From Gordonia terrae (lineage in GTDB: Bacteria > Actinomycetota > Actinomycetes > Mycobacteriales > Mycobacteriaceae): a stretch of DNA of 64,000 bases. A model generated the notes under the pieces. The model had not been told where the DNA came from. It ran no database searches and worked only from the letters and a program-made list of their open reading frames with translations. The stretch covers positions 2,108,001 through 2,172,000 of the forward strand of contig NZ_CP016594.1 in NCBI RefSeq assembly GCF_001698225.1, in the 5' to 3' direction. Shown here one piece after another: positions 18,258 to 27,375 of this stretch (position 1 is its first letter; each line of letters begins with the position of its first letter). The position numbers and the translations under genes were made by a program.

Positions 18258-19136
18258 GTGTCTGTTCAGCCAGCCGTGGTGACGGTGACCTATTTCTCCG
18301 GCGATCACCTCGTGACCTTCCTGCGTAGTCTCGCCGCGGTCACCGACGTCATGCCGCAGGTCGTCATCGCCGACAACGGTTCGGAGGACGGCGCGCCGGA
18401 ACGGGCCGAGCAGGAGTACGACACGGTCACCCTCGTCCGGACCGGCGGCAACATCGGATACGGCGGCGCGATGAACCGCGGTGTCGCGGAGATCGACCCC
18501 GATGTCGAGTTCATCCTCATCTCCAACCCCGATGTCGAGTGGAAGCCGGGTGCCATCGAGGAGCTGATGGCCGCGGCGCAACGGTGGCCGCGCGCGGGCT
18601 CGCTCGGTCCGCTGATCCGCGAACCCGACGGGTCGATCTACCCGTCGGCCCGCCGGGTCCCCGACCTCGTGTCGGGCACCGGACACGCGATCCTCGGCAC
18701 GGTCTGGAAGTCCAATCCGTGGACCGCGGCCTACCGTGCCGACGACGAGACCCCGTCGGAGCGTGCGGTGGGGTGGCTGTCGGGTTCGTGTCTGCTCGTT
18801 CGGCGCGAGGCGTTCGACGCCATCGGTGGCTTCGACGCCCGCTACTTCATGTACATGGAGGACGTCGACCTCGGCGACCGGCTCGGCAAGGCGGGCTGGC
18901 AGAACGTGTACGTGCCCACCGCGGAGGTCGTACACACCAAGGGGCACAGCGCAGGTCGGCATCCGGAGAAGATGCTGCCCGCGCACCATCGAAGTGCCTA
19001 CCGGTTCCAGGCGGACCGCAACCCGGGGCCCTGGCGCGCGCCGCTGCGACTGGCCCTGCGGATCGGGCTGGGCGTGCGATCCCGGCTGGCCGTTCGTGCG
19101 GCGCGCCGCGCGTCGGCGAGCGAAAACGACGGCTGA
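18258..19136 (+). CDS. wbbL: Rhamnosyltransferase WbbL (decaprenyl-PP-GlcNAc linker)
   Basis: 292-residue GT2-family glycosyltransferase. In mycobacteria WbbL adds L-rhamnose from dTDP-rhamnose to decaprenyl-diphosphoryl-GlcNAc, finishing the linker between peptidoglycan and arabinogalactan. Visible motifs are IADNGSEDGAPE, RTGGNIGYGGAMNRG, FILISNPDVEW (the DxD-like metal site) and VGWLSGSCLLVRREAFDAIG. FMYMEDVDLG holds the probable catalytic base. The GTG at 18258 is the start, five bases after rmlD, so the two are translated together. Function is assigned from sequence and conserved gene order. Confidence 0.94.
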   Translation: MSVQPAVVTVTYFSGDHLVTFLRSLAAVTDVMPQVVIADNGSEDGAPERAEQEYDTVTLVRTGGNIGYGGAMNRGVAEIDPDVEFILISNPDVEWKPGAIEELMAAAQRWPRAGSLGPLIREPDGSIYPSARRVPDLVSGTGHAILGTVWKSNPWTAAYRADDETPSERAVGWLSGSCLLVRREAFDAIGGFDARYFMYMEDVDLGDRLGKAGWQNVYVPTAEVVHTKGHSAGRHPEKMLPAHHRSAYRFQADRNPGPWRAPLRLALRIGLGVRSRLAVRAARRASASENDG

Positions 19137-19216
19137 GTGTTGAAGTGAACACCGAACGTCAGTGAACACCGAAGGCCGCAGTGGCCTCCGGTCACCTCGA
19201 GGAAGGAACCGATCCA

Positions 19217-20350
19217 GTGGACAACTACACCGTGCGTGAGTCGGTGGAAAGACAGTCCGTGGGGGGATCGGACGACATCAGGGAGGACGTCGAGGCCGTC
19301 ATCCTCGTGGGCGGCAAGGGAACCCGTCTGCGTCCGCTCACCTTGTCGGCGCCCAAGCCGATGCTGCCGACGGCCGGACTGCCCTTCCTCACCCACCTGC
19401 TGTCGCGTATCCGCGCGGCGGGGATCCGCGACATCGTGCTCAGCACCTCGTTCAAGGCCGAGGTCTTCAGCGAGTACTACGGCGACGGTTCGAAATTGGG
19501 CCTGCGCATGCGTTACGTCACCGAGGACGAGCCGCTGGGCACCGGCGGCGGCATCCGCAACGTGCTCGACGAACTGACCGCGAGCACGATCGTGGTGTTC
19601 AACGGCGACGTCCTCGGTGGCACCGATGTCGGTGACGTCATCGACAGTCATCGTGCCGCCGACGCCGACGTCACCATCCATCTCGTGCGCGTCAGCGACC
19701 CGCGCGCGTTCGGCTGCGTGCCCACCGACGGCGACGGTCGCGTCACCGCGTTCCTGGAGAAGACGCAGGACCCGCCGACCGACCAGATCAACGCCGGCAC
19801 ATACGTGTTCAAGCGCGAGGTGATCGAGTCCATCCCGTCCGGGCTGCCGGTCTCGGTCGAACGTGAGGTGTTCCCCCGACTGCTCGCCGAGGGCGCGCAC
19901 GTCCATGCGCATGTCGACCACGCCTACTGGCGGGACATGGGCACGCCCGAGGACTTCGTCCGCGGCTCGGCCGACCTCGTTCGCGGGATCGCGCCGTCAC
20001 CGGCCCTGGGTGACCGTCGCGGCGAATCCCTCGTCCACGAGGGTGCGGGCGTCGGCCCGGGTGCCCTGCTCATCGGCGGAACCGTGGTCGGTCGGGGCGC
20101 CGAGATCGGCCCACGTGCCCGTCTCGACGGCGCGGTCATCTTCGACGGCGCGGTGATCGAGGCCGGCGCGGTCGTGGAACGGTCGATCATCGGCTTCGGT
20201 GCCCGCATCGGGCCGCGCGCGCTGGTCCGGGACACGGTCATCGGCGACGGCGCCGACATCGGCGCGCGCTGCGAGTTGTTGCGCGGTGCGCGGGTGTGGC
20301 CGGGTATCGAGATCCCCGACAACGGGGTCCGGTTCTCGACGGACGTCTAA
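19217..20350 (+). CDS. manB: Mannose-1-phosphate guanylyltransferase (ManB-like)
   Basis: 377-residue sugar-phosphate nucleotidyltransferase making GDP-mannose or a related nucleotide sugar for lipomannan, PIM and glycolipid synthesis. The GxGTRLRPLT pyrophosphorylase motif is at 33-42, and ADVTIHLVRVSD, GTYVFKREV and HVDHAYWRDMGTPEDF are typical. The C-terminal third is a left-handed beta-helix of hexapeptide repeats (GALLIGGTVVGRGAEIG and following). The GTG at 19217 has GGAAGGAA eight bases upstream, so the ATG-like codon at 19181 is rejected. It is the last gene of the conserved block; an O-methyltransferase from a different M. tuberculosis block follows on the other strand. Confidence 0.93.
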   Translation: MDNYTVRESVERQSVGGSDDIREDVEAVILVGGKGTRLRPLTLSAPKPMLPTAGLPFLTHLLSRIRAAGIRDIVLSTSFKAEVFSEYYGDGSKLGLRMRYVTEDEPLGTGGGIRNVLDELTASTIVVFNGDVLGGTDVGDVIDSHRAADADVTIHLVRVSDPRAFGCVPTDGDGRVTAFLEKTQDPPTDQINAGTYVFKREVIESIPSGLPVSVEREVFPRLLAEGAHVHAHVDHAYWRDMGTPEDFVRGSADLVRGIAPSPALGDRRGESLVHEGAGVGPGALLIGGTVVGRGAEIGPRARLDGAVIFDGAVIEAGAVVERSIIGFGARIGPRALVRDTVIGDGADIGARCELLRGARVWPGIEIPDNGVRFSTDV

Positions 20351-20368
20351 TCCGGCCGGTGAGTTTGC

Positions 20369-21016
20369 CTAGCGGATCTTCGCGGCGGCGAGCACTCCGG
20401 GCCCCAACGGGATGACCACCGGCAACAGTTGCTCGTCGTCGGCGATCAGCAGTGCCGCCTCGCGGGCGGCCGCCGTCGGCGGCTCGGTACGGGCGGGATC
20501 GCCGACCGTGCCGTCGGCGGTGGCGTTGTGGACGACCACCACCCCACCCGGGCGGAGCATCCGGACCGCCTCACGGACGAATCGGGGCAGGTCGAGCAGG
20601 GGCCCGTCGACGAAGACCAGATCGTAGGACGCATCGGACAACCGCGGCAGGACCTCGACGGGGGTGCCGTTGATGAGCCGGGTACGACCGGGGGCGATGT
20701 CGGCGCCGGCGAAGGACGCCCGTGCGGCCCGGTGGTGTTCGGGTTCGGGGTCGATGGTGGTCAGCACGCCCTCGGTCGACATGCCGTTGAGCAACCAGAG
20801 GCCGCTCACCCCGGTGCCGGTCCCGATCTCCACGACGGCATGTGCGTCGGCTGTCCGGGCGAGCAGGGCAAGCAAGGCGCCGACCGCCGGGGAGACCGGC
20901 GTCGCGCCCAGTTCCTCGGCGCGGGCGCGGGCGGCGATGACGGCGTCGTCCTCGACGATGGCCGACTCGGCGTAGGCGATCAGGTCGGGGCGCGCGGACG
21001 GCGTTGACTCGGTCAC
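20369..21016 (-). CDS. SAM-dependent O-methyltransferase (Rv1220c-like)
   Basis: 215-residue class I methyltransferase of the catechol/caffeoyl-CoA O-methyltransferase type. SAM-binding motif I is VVEIGTGTGVSGLWLL, followed by LTTIDPEPEHHRAAR and YDLVFVDGPLLDLPRFVREAVRML, and the metal-site Asp is probably in FVDG. In M. tuberculosis its homologue is also divergent from sigE. It starts with GTG at 21014-21016 across a 290-bp gap from sigE. The methyl acceptor is not known for the family member in mycobacteria. Confidence 0.88.
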   Translation of the reverse strand: MTESTPSARPDLIAYAESAIVEDDAVIAARARAEELGATPVSPAVGALLALLARTADAHAVVEIGTGTGVSGLWLLNGMSTEGVLTTIDPEPEHHRAARASFAGADIAPGRTRLINGTPVEVLPRLSDASYDLVFVDGPLLDLPRFVREAVRMLRPGGVVVVHNATADGTVGDPARTEPPTAAAREAALLIADDEQLLPVVIPLGPGVLAAAKIR

Positions 21017-21216
21017 GCGTCGAGGTTAGTCCGAGCCCGCGGCCGAGCCGGACGCGGCACGCCAGACCTGCACGAATCCGCTCGCAACCGGACGGCCGAC
21101 GCATCCTCAGGCAACACTCAGGCGCCTCATACGGCGGCCACACTCGGATAGGAGAGGGTGAGAGCTGTTCCGGTTGGGACAGTTCCCGGGAGGTCGGTGT
21201 GAACGCCCGGCAGTTC

Positions 21217-21243
21217 GGGAATACCCAACCGGAGTCACCTGTT
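21217..21243 (+). promoter_or_regulatory. ECF-type (SigH/SigE-like) promoter upstream of sigE
   Basis: GGGAATA at 21217-21223 is followed after 17 bases by GTTCG at 21241-21245. This matches the GGAAT-N16-18-GTT pattern of SigH/SigE-dependent promoters in mycobacteria. It lies 64 bp before the sigE start, in the same relation as the SigH-dependent sigE promoter known in M. tuberculosis. The match is seen; activity is inferred. Confidence 0.5.
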
Positions 21244-21306
21244 CGACTTCGGTGAGTGCTTGGGTCACCGGGTGCGTGTTCACGAGAGAGGAACCGACCA
21301 CCGACC

Positions 21307-21918
21307 ATGATCGATCCCCGCGAATCCGCCGATGCCGTGCCCGCGGGCACCGCAGGTTTCGACGCCACCGGCGATGAACTGCTCATGCCGTCCTGGGACG
21401 ACCTGGTACGCGAACACGCCGACCGCGTCTACCGTCTGGCCTATCGCCTGTCGGGCAATCAGCACGACGCCGAGGACCTCACGCAGGAGACCTTCATCCG
21501 GGTCTTCCGCTCGCTGTCGAACTACCGTCCCGGCACATTCGAAGGCTGGTTGCACCGCATCACCACCAACCTGTTCCTCGACATGGTCCGCCGCCGCAGC
21601 AAGATCCGCATGGAGGCGTTGCCCGAGGAGTACGACCGCGTGCCGGCCGACACCCCCGATCCGCAACAGATCTTCGACGCGACGAATCTCGACCCCGACC
21701 TGCAGCGCGCCCTGGACACGCTGGCGCCCGACTTCCGCGCCGCCGTGGTCTTGTGTGACATCGAAGGGCTGTCCTACGAGGAGATCTCGGCGACGCTCGG
21801 CGTCAAGCTGGGTACCGTGCGCAGCCGCATCCACCGCGGCCGGCAGAGCATCCGCGACGCCCTCGCGGCACAGGGCCACACGAGCAGCCGGTCGGTCGCG
21901 ATCGGCTCGCATTCCTGA
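21307..21918 (+). CDS. sigE: ECF RNA polymerase sigma factor SigE
   Basis: 204-residue extracytoplasmic-function sigma factor of the SigE group, controlling the envelope and heat-stress response. Region 2 is clear ([18 protein letters not shown] then [12 protein letters not shown]) and region 4 contains [22 protein letters not shown] for -35 recognition. The ATG at 21307 is used, with GAGAGGAA upstream at a rather long spacing; the N-terminal tail of about 35 residues is variable in the family. It is followed by its anti-sigma factor rseA, the protease htrA and tatB, the same order as Rv1221-Rv1224. Confidence 0.95.
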   Translation: MIDPRESADAVPAGTAGFDATGDELLMPSWDDLVREHADRVYRLAYRLSGNQHDAEDLTQETFIRVFRSLSNYRPGTFEGWLHRITTNLFLDMVRRRSKIRMEALPEEYDRVPADTPDPQQIFDATNLDPDLQRALDTLAPDFRAAVVLCDIEGLSYEEISATLGVKLGTVRSRIHRGRQSIRDALAAQGHTSSRSVAIGSHS

Positions 21919-22169
21919 GTTCGGTGTAGCGCCGCCGCGCGTCCCGGGAACCCTGCTCCGCCCAGCTTCGTTGTGAGTCTCGGATAAGCTGAGATGTTGC
22001 CTGTGCCGCTGCGCACAATGCCGACGACGTCCCCGGTCCGCCGAGGAGTGCGCGTTCGGCCGACGGCATCGGATGCCGCCGGTCGGTACCGTGGCAGAAG
22101 AGCAGCAGGCCCAGTGGCAACAGAGGATTCATCGTGCGGCGGTTTCGTCGTGGAGAGGGGTGAACGACG

Positions 22170-22694
22170 ATGATGGACGGCGATCGCGGGCGTCCGACCG
22201 GGAGTGGCGGTGTCGAACCACCTACCCCCAACCTCCGTCGTCGGCGGTCTTCCTGGACTCCCAGCAGGTGGAACACCTGGAGTCCGGCTCCCTCGTCATT
22301 CCTGCCCAATCGGGGCTACCGTGCGCCGGGAACGGCCGGCGGGCGCGGCTTCGCACCCACCGAGCACCTGGCCCCCGAGGCGGTCGCGGCCTTCGTAGAC
22401 GGTGAACTCGGCATGTCCGCGCACGCGCGCGCCGCTCACCACCTCGCGCTGTGCCACGAGTGCGTGGCGGCAGTGGAGGCGCAGTCCCTGGCCCGCACCC
22501 GTCTGCGCGAGTCCGGCCGCGTGTCGATCCCGGACTCCCTGCTCGGCCAGCTCTCCCAGATCCCCACCCGCGAGATCGACATGACCTCCGGACGACCCCG
22601 CCCGACGGAGTTCGGGCCGACGGTGTCGCCCGACGCGCCGACCGACGGCATCCCCGCGGCCCGTGGCCGCGCCTTCCGCCGCCGGGGCCGGTGA
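22170..22694 (+). CDS. rseA: Anti-sigma-E factor RseA
   Basis: 174-residue soluble zinc-associated anti-sigma factor that binds and silences SigE. The ZAS motif H-x3-C-x2-C is H91, C95, C98 (HHLALCHEC), following the conserved LAPEAVAAFVDGEL segment that contacts the sigma factor. The C-terminal 45 residues are disordered. Two adjacent ATG codons (22170 and 22173) follow a GAGAGGGG ribosome site; the first is used. Its TGA overlaps the htrA GTG (GTGA), so both are translated together. By M. tuberculosis analogy its degradation releases SigE under stress. A 251-bp gap with no gene separates it from sigE. Confidence 0.9.
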   Translation: MMDGDRGRPTGSGGVEPPTPNLRRRRSSWTPSRWNTWSPAPSSFLPNRGYRAPGTAGGRGFAPTEHLAPEAVAAFVDGELGMSAHARAAHHLALCHECVAAVEAQSLARTRLRESGRVSIPDSLLGQLSQIPTREIDMTSGRPRPTEFGPTVSPDAPTDGIPAARGRAFRRRGR

Positions 22695-24223
22695 ACGTGG
22701 CCCCCAACGCCGATTCTCCCGACGCCGATTCTCCCGATCCCGGTGACGCGCAGTTCGCGCGTCGGGCCGAACCGCCCGAGTCGCAACGGCTGACGCCGTC
22801 GAGGCCGCGGCACGCACCCGTCTCGCCGTCGACCGCGCAGGTGTTCGGCCGGCCGTCGGGTGTGCGTGGTTCGTTCGCCACCTCAACGGACGGTCGGTCG
22901 CCCGAGCCCCAGGTCGCGGCCCCGGACCCGGTCCTCGCCGAGGCCTTCGGTCGGCCGGTGGGGTCGACCGAGACCCTGCAGCGGGATCCGCTCGCGACCT
23001 ACGGTCAGACCGAACAGCCCCGGACGCCGGACGACCCGTGGCGCGACCCGGAGAGTCCGGCCCGGCTCGACGCACCTGCGCTGGCCACCGGGGCACCGGA
23101 GACCCCCACAGACGCCGGTCCGAAACTCGGCGTTCGCGACATCCTGCTCGGCAAGCGCCTCAGCTGGGTGGCCCTGGCGACGCTCGCGGTGATCGCCTTG
23201 CTCATCGGACTCGTCGGCGGCCTGATGGGCCGGTACACCGCGGAAGTGGCCGCGCCGCTCACCAGCGACACGGTCGAGCTGTCCACCGACGACACCGGCG
23301 GCGACGCCGGGCCGCGGTCGTCGGTTGCCGAGGTGGCCCGCGCCGTGGAGAAGTCGGTCGTCGCGATCGACGTCCGCGCCGCCGGTGCCTATGCGACCGG
23401 GTCGGGATTCGTCATCGACAAAGAGGGTTACATCCTCACCAACAATCACGTGATCTCGATGGCCGCGAACGACAAGAGCGCCAAACTCGAGGTCGTCTTC
23501 TTCGATCGCCAGCGCGTCCCGGCGCGGATCGTCGGACGCGATCCCAAGACGGACCTGGCGGTGCTGAAGGTCGACAATGTCGAGAACCCGACGGTGTCGG
23601 TCCTCGGCAGTTCCGGCGACCTCCAGATCGGTGAAGAGGTCGTCGCCTTCGGATCGCCGCTCGGACTGAACCGAACCGTGACCAGCGGCATCGTCAGCGC
23701 GACCGATCGTGCCGTGGCGCTGACCCCCGATGCGGAGTCCGACACCGACGCGGTGATCGACGCCATCCAGACCGACGCCGCGATCAACCCGGGCAACTCC
23801 GGAGGCCCCCTGGTCAACGCCGAGGCCCAGGTGGTCGGGATCAACACCGCGGGACGCCTCGGCGCAGGCGGCGGCAACATCGGGCTCGGTTTCGCGATCC
23901 CGATCGACGAGGCCAAGCCCATCGCGGAAGCGCTGATCCGTGACGGCCGCGTCAACCATCCGCAGATCGGGGTCAACGCGAGTTCGGTCCGCAACGAACG
24001 GGTCCTCGGAGCGCAGGTCCGCAACGTCGTGGCCGGCAGTCCTGCCGAACGGGCGGGGGTTCGCGAGAACGACGTGATCACCTCGTTCAACAACCGCCCC
24101 ATCGAGAGCGCCGACGAGTTGAACGTCGCGATCCGGACCGCGAACATCGGTGAATCCGTCCCGTTCCAGTACTGGCGGGCGGGTCGGACGTTCAGCGGTA
24201 CCATCACACCGGCGAGCGACTAA
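22691..24223 (+). CDS. htrA: HtrA-like membrane serine protease
   Basis: 510-residue HtrA/DegP-type protease for envelope protein quality control. Residues 1 to about 155 are a Pro/Asp-rich cytoplasmic tail, then one transmembrane helix ([20 protein letters not shown]), a trypsin-like domain with catalytic triad H253 (NNHVIS), D288 (KTDLAVLK) and S370 (NPGNSGGPL), and one PDZ domain at the C-terminus. The GTG at 22691 overlaps the rseA stop (GTGA). Upstream codons in the same frame fall inside rseA and are rejected. It is the Rv1223 counterpart in the sigE locus. Confidence 0.94.
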   Translation: MNVAPNADSPDADSPDPGDAQFARRAEPPESQRLTPSRPRHAPVSPSTAQVFGRPSGVRGSFATSTDGRSPEPQVAAPDPVLAEAFGRPVGSTETLQRDPLATYGQTEQPRTPDDPWRDPESPARLDAPALATGAPETPTDAGPKLGVRDILLGKRLSWVALATLAVIALLIGLVGGLMGRYTAEVAAPLTSDTVELSTDDTGGDAGPRSSVAEVARAVEKSVVAIDVRAAGAYATGSGFVIDKEGYILTNNHVISMAANDKSAKLEVVFFDRQRVPARIVGRDPKTDLAVLKVDNVENPTVSVLGSSGDLQIGEEVVAFGSPLGLNRTVTSGIVSATDRAVALTPDAESDTDAVIDAIQTDAAINPGNSGGPLVNAEAQVVGINTAGRLGAGGGNIGLGFAIPIDEAKPIAEALIRDGRVNHPQIGVNASSVRNERVLGAQVRNVVAGSPAERAGVRENDVITSFNNRPIESADELNVAIRTANIGESVPFQYWRAGRTFSGTITPASD

Positions 24224-24254
24224 CCACACCAGCGCACAAGTCAGGACGAGGCAC

Positions 24255-24734
24255 ATGTTCAGCAGCATCGGATGGGGCGAGATCGCGATCCTGGTGGTCG
24301 CGGCGCTGGTCATCCTCGGCCCCGAACGCCTCCCCGGTGCCGTCTCGTGGACGATGCAGTCGCTCAAGAAGGTCCGCGAATATGCGACCGGTGCGAGCGC
24401 TCAGCTCAAGGACGAGCTCGGTCCCGAGTTCGACGATCTGCGCAAACCGCTGGCCGATCTGAACGAGCTCCGGGGTATGACGCCGCGTTCCATCGTCACG
24501 AAACATCTTCTCGACGGCGACGATTCGCTGTTCCGTCTGAACGAGAGCGCGACGACGGTCAATCGGAACACCACCCCGGCGGCGCCGGAGATCAAGCCCG
24601 TCTCGGCGCCGCTGTCGTTCGAGAAGCAGGATTCCGCCGACAGGTCCGACTCCGCGACGGGCAACCGCGCCGCTCCGGACCGCTCGCCGCGCACGGGGTC
24701 GCGTCCCGCCGCAGCGGACTGGGACGCGACCTAG
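24255..24734 (+). CDS. tatB: Sec-independent translocase protein TatB
   Basis: 159-residue TatB of the twin-arginine export system, which together with TatC receives folded proteins. The N-terminal helix [23 protein letters not shown] is followed by the amphipathic helix ([19 protein letters not shown]). The rest is a hydrophilic, variable tail rich in Ser, Ala and Asp. The ATG at 24255 has an AGGA site upstream and starts exactly at the conserved MFSSIGWGE. It is the last gene of the sigE locus, 31 bp after htrA, and converges with mrp. Confidence 0.95.
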   Translation: MFSSIGWGEIAILVVAALVILGPERLPGAVSWTMQSLKKVREYATGASAQLKDELGPEFDDLRKPLADLNELRGMTPRSIVTKHLLDGDDSLFRLNESATTVNRNTTPAAPEIKPVSAPLSFEKQDSADRSDSATGNRAAPDRSPRTGSRPAAADWDAT

Positions 24735-24743
24735 GCGAACCGG

Positions 24744-25889
24744 TCAGGCGTTCCGGATGGTGTCGAGTCCCAGACTCATCCCGGCCAGACCGCGCTTGCG
24801 CGCCGCCAGCTTGCCGGCGATCGCGCGCAGTGCGGACCCCGAGGCCGATTCCGGCGCCGACAGCACGACCGGGACCCCGGCATCGCCACCTTCGCGCAGG
24901 GCGGTCTCGAGCGGCACCTGACCGAGCAGGTCGACCTGAGCGCCCACGGCACGCGTGAGGCGTTGTGCCACCTGCTCACCGCCGCCGGACCCGAACGGTT
25001 CCATGCGGCTGCCGTCGGGCAGTTCCAGCCACGACATGTTCTCCACGACACCGAGGATCTTCTGGCGCGTCTGCAGGGCGATGGCCCCGGCGCGCTCGGC
25101 GACCTCGGCCGCGGCCTGCTGCGGGGTCGTCACAACCAGGATCTCCGCACCCGGGATGAGCTGGGCGATGGAGATGGCGACGTCGCCGGTGCCCGGCGGC
25201 AGGTCGAGGAGCAACACGTCGAGGTCGCCCCAGTACACATCCGCGAGGAACTGCTGGAGAGCGCGATGGAGCATCGGGCCACGCCACGTCACCGGGGTGT
25301 TCCCGTCGGTGAACTGTCCGATGGAGATGAAGCGGACCCCGTGGTTGATCGGCGGCATGATCATGCGCTCCACCTGGGTGGGCTTGGCGTCGCTGCCGAG
25401 CATGCGGGGAACCGAGTGACCGTAGATGTCGGCATCGAGGACGCCGACGCTGAGCCCGCGCTCGGCGAGTGCTGTCGCGAGGTTGACGGTGACACTCGAC
25501 TTGCCGACGCCGCCCTTGCCCGACGCCACCGCATAGACGCGGGTGAGCGAACCGGGTTGGGCGAACGGGATGACCGGTTCGGCCTTGTCCCCCCGGAGCT
25601 TCTTGCGTAGTTCGGTTCGCTGCTCGTCGTCCATCACGTCGAGTTCGACGCGGATCGCGCCGACGCCCGGGACGTCGGCCACGGCTGTCTCCACGCGCTG
25701 CGAGATCTCGGTGCGCATCGGACAGCCCGACGTCGTGAGGTATACGCCGACGTCGACACTCGCGTCGTCGTTGACCGTGACCGACTTGACCATCCCGATG
25801 TCGGTGATCGGCTTGCCGATCTCGGGATCCTTGACCTTGCCCAGAGCGGCGCGAACTGCCGATTCCGTGGGCGCGACTCCTGTTGTCAT
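24744..25889 (-). CDS. mrp: Mrp/NBP35-type iron-sulfur cluster carrier
   Basis: 381-residue ApbC/Mrp P-loop ATPase that carries and delivers Fe-S clusters. An N-terminal MIP18-like domain (about 8-85, with SGCPMRTEI) precedes the ATPase. The deviant Walker A is GKGGVGKS at 124-131 and LLLDLPPGTGDVAI is the Walker B/switch region. I do not see the C-terminal CxxC cluster-binding pair of other Mrp proteins in the expected place, so this may be the variant typical of mycobacteria. It is the Rv1229c counterpart; genes Rv1225c-Rv1228 are missing between tatB and mrp. Confidence 0.93.
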   Translation of the reverse strand: MTTGVAPTESAVRAALGKVKDPEIGKPITDIGMVKSVTVNDDASVDVGVYLTTSGCPMRTEISQRVETAVADVPGVGAIRVELDVMDDEQRTELRKKLRGDKAEPVIPFAQPGSLTRVYAVASGKGGVGKSSVTVNLATALAERGLSVGVLDADIYGHSVPRMLGSDAKPTQVERMIMPPINHGVRFISIGQFTDGNTPVTWRGPMLHRALQQFLADVYWGDLDVLLLDLPPGTGDVAISIAQLIPGAEILVVTTPQQAAAEVAERAGAIALQTRQKILGVVENMSWLELPDGSRMEPFGSGGGEQVAQRLTRAVGAQVDLLGQVPLETALREGGDAGVPVVLSAPESASGSALRAIAGKLAARKRGLAGMSLGLDTIRNA

Positions 25890-25947
25890 CTGGTCCAGAC
25901 TACCGGCGGCACCGACGACGCCCGGCGGAGGTCCTCCGATCGCGGTG

Positions 25948-27072
25948 TCAGCGAACCGGAACCGGCGCGCCGGAAGCGCCCGGCCGGTTCGGTCCGGCGT
26001 TGCCCGCCGGGGCCTGCTTGGTGGCCGGAGCGTCCTTCTTGGTCGGCGGGGGTGCGGGCTGGCCCGGGAACAGCGGCGGGATCGACGGCAGGCAGACGAT
26101 GATGCACGGCTGCGGCGGCGGGCTCGGCCGGCGCGAGGAGGACGACGAGGACGACTCGGACCCGGGTGTGCTCGGCGTGCTCGGCTTGCTGGACTTGCTC
26201 GAACTGCTCGACGGCTTGCGCTTCATCTCCGGGATGGGGTTCGTCGGCATCACGCCTGTCGCATACGCCCCGGCCCAGCCGAGCACGTTCGCGACGTACT
26301 CCATCGAGCGGTTGTAGCGCAGCACCGCCGAGACCCGGGTGCGCTCGTTCATGATGTCGGTGACACCGGCGCACAGGTACCGGCCGGCCGAGTAGGTGGC
26401 GTCGAAGATGTTGTTCGGGTCGGGTTTCCCGTCCCCGTTGGCGTCGGAGCCCCACGCGGCCCATGTGCTCGGGATGAACTGCATCGGGCCCATGGCGCGG
26501 TCGTGTCCGGCGTCGCCGTCGATGCGCCCGCCGTCGGTGTCCTTGATGACGGCGTTGCCGGCGAGGGAGCCGTCGAGGACCGGGCCGGCGATCGGATTGA
26601 TGGTCGTACCGTACTGATCGACCGAGCCGTTGCTCGCGTGATTGGACTCGATCCGGCCGATGCCGGCGAGCAGGAACCACGGGAGCTTGCACTGGGGGCT
26701 CTCGGCCGCGACGCGGTTCGCGGCCAGCTTGTAGGCCTGGAGGACCACGCCGGGGATTCCCAGCGGACCCGACGGGAGATCGGTGGCGAGCCGGAACTGT
26801 GGTGCCGGCAGGGCGGTCGCGGGCTTCTCCGGCGGAGGCGCGAAGCCGAGCAGGGCGACCGGTGAGCCGGCGACGACCTCGGCCAGCACCACGGGGGCAG
26901 CCGGTTCGGTGACGGGTGCGGCGACGGTGCCACCGGAGGCGCTCGATGTCGCGGTGCCCAGCACCAGCGCACCGACCAGGCCACCACCCACGGCGAGAGT
27001 CGCGGCGCGGCGCGGGAAAGAGGACGGACGACGCGGTCCGCGGCGGCGGCGAACGATGTCGAGAGGCCTCAT
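25948..27072 (-). CDS. Secreted lytic transglycosylase-like protein
   Basis: 374-residue exported protein with a lysozyme-like transglycosylase domain, counterpart of Rv1230c. An N-terminal Arg-rich region and hydrophobic segment (TLAVGGGLVGALVLGTATSSASG) serve as signal peptide. In the core WFLLAGIGRIESNHASNG, the Glu in RIES is the likely catalytic acid; AMGPMQFIPSTWAAWG and YSAGRYLCAG are typical SLT pieces. The last 110 residues are a Ser-rich linker and Pro-rich tail. The enzyme would cleave peptidoglycan between MurNAc and GlcNAc. The ATG at 27070-27072 is the start. No neighbour forms an operon with it. Confidence 0.9.
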   Translation of the reverse strand: MRPLDIVRRRRGPRRPSSFPRRAATLAVGGGLVGALVLGTATSSASGGTVAAPVTEPAAPVVLAEVVAGSPVALLGFAPPPEKPATALPAPQFRLATDLPSGPLGIPGVVLQAYKLAANRVAAESPQCKLPWFLLAGIGRIESNHASNGSVDQYGTTINPIAGPVLDGSLAGNAVIKDTDGGRIDGDAGHDRAMGPMQFIPSTWAAWGSDANGDGKPDPNNIFDATYSAGRYLCAGVTDIMNERTRVSAVLRYNRSMEYVANVLGWAGAYATGVMPTNPIPEMKRKPSSSSSKSSKPSTPSTPGSESSSSSSSRRPSPPPQPCIIVCLPSIPPLFPGQPAPPPTKKDAPATKQAPAGNAGPNRPGASGAPVPVR

Positions 27073-27375
27073 CGACCGCTCCCGTCGCCCGACACGGCCC
27101 CGGGACGCTGCCCGGTCATGTCCACTCCGTTGTCAACACACACATCTGCCCCCGAGAACGTGGCGATCACCACCCGCGGCCCGGTTCGAGAGCCGCTCGC
27201 ATGGATGCACCGGACGAATCCGTCGTGTCGTGGTCGACACCGGGATCCGGTCCGAACTGTGACCCACCATACATATGGGTCTGACGTCCCAGACACGAAC
27301 TCCACTATTGGTGTCAGTGAACCCATCGCGCCGACGGGCTCTGGTTGTCACGTCGGGGCCGGTGCACTCCGAAGA
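27073..27375. other. Intergenic region with no recognised gene
   Basis: 303 bp between the DUF1003 gene and the transglycosylase, both on the minus strand. It must hold the transglycosylase promoter. It is slightly richer in AT than the genes (CATACATATGGGT near 27270). I see no reading frame with family features, no strong hairpin and no RNA motif. Confidence 0.6.

Noticed and set aside
21251..21269. GGTGA-N9-TCACC inverted repeat before sigE as an MprA or other operator
   Set aside because: Five-base arms with a nine-base spacer are too weak in GC-rich DNA to support a site.
27073..27375. Small RNA or short gene between the transglycosylase and DUF1003 genes
   Set aside because: No stable hairpin, no ribosome site with a family-like frame and no known RNA motif could be seen.
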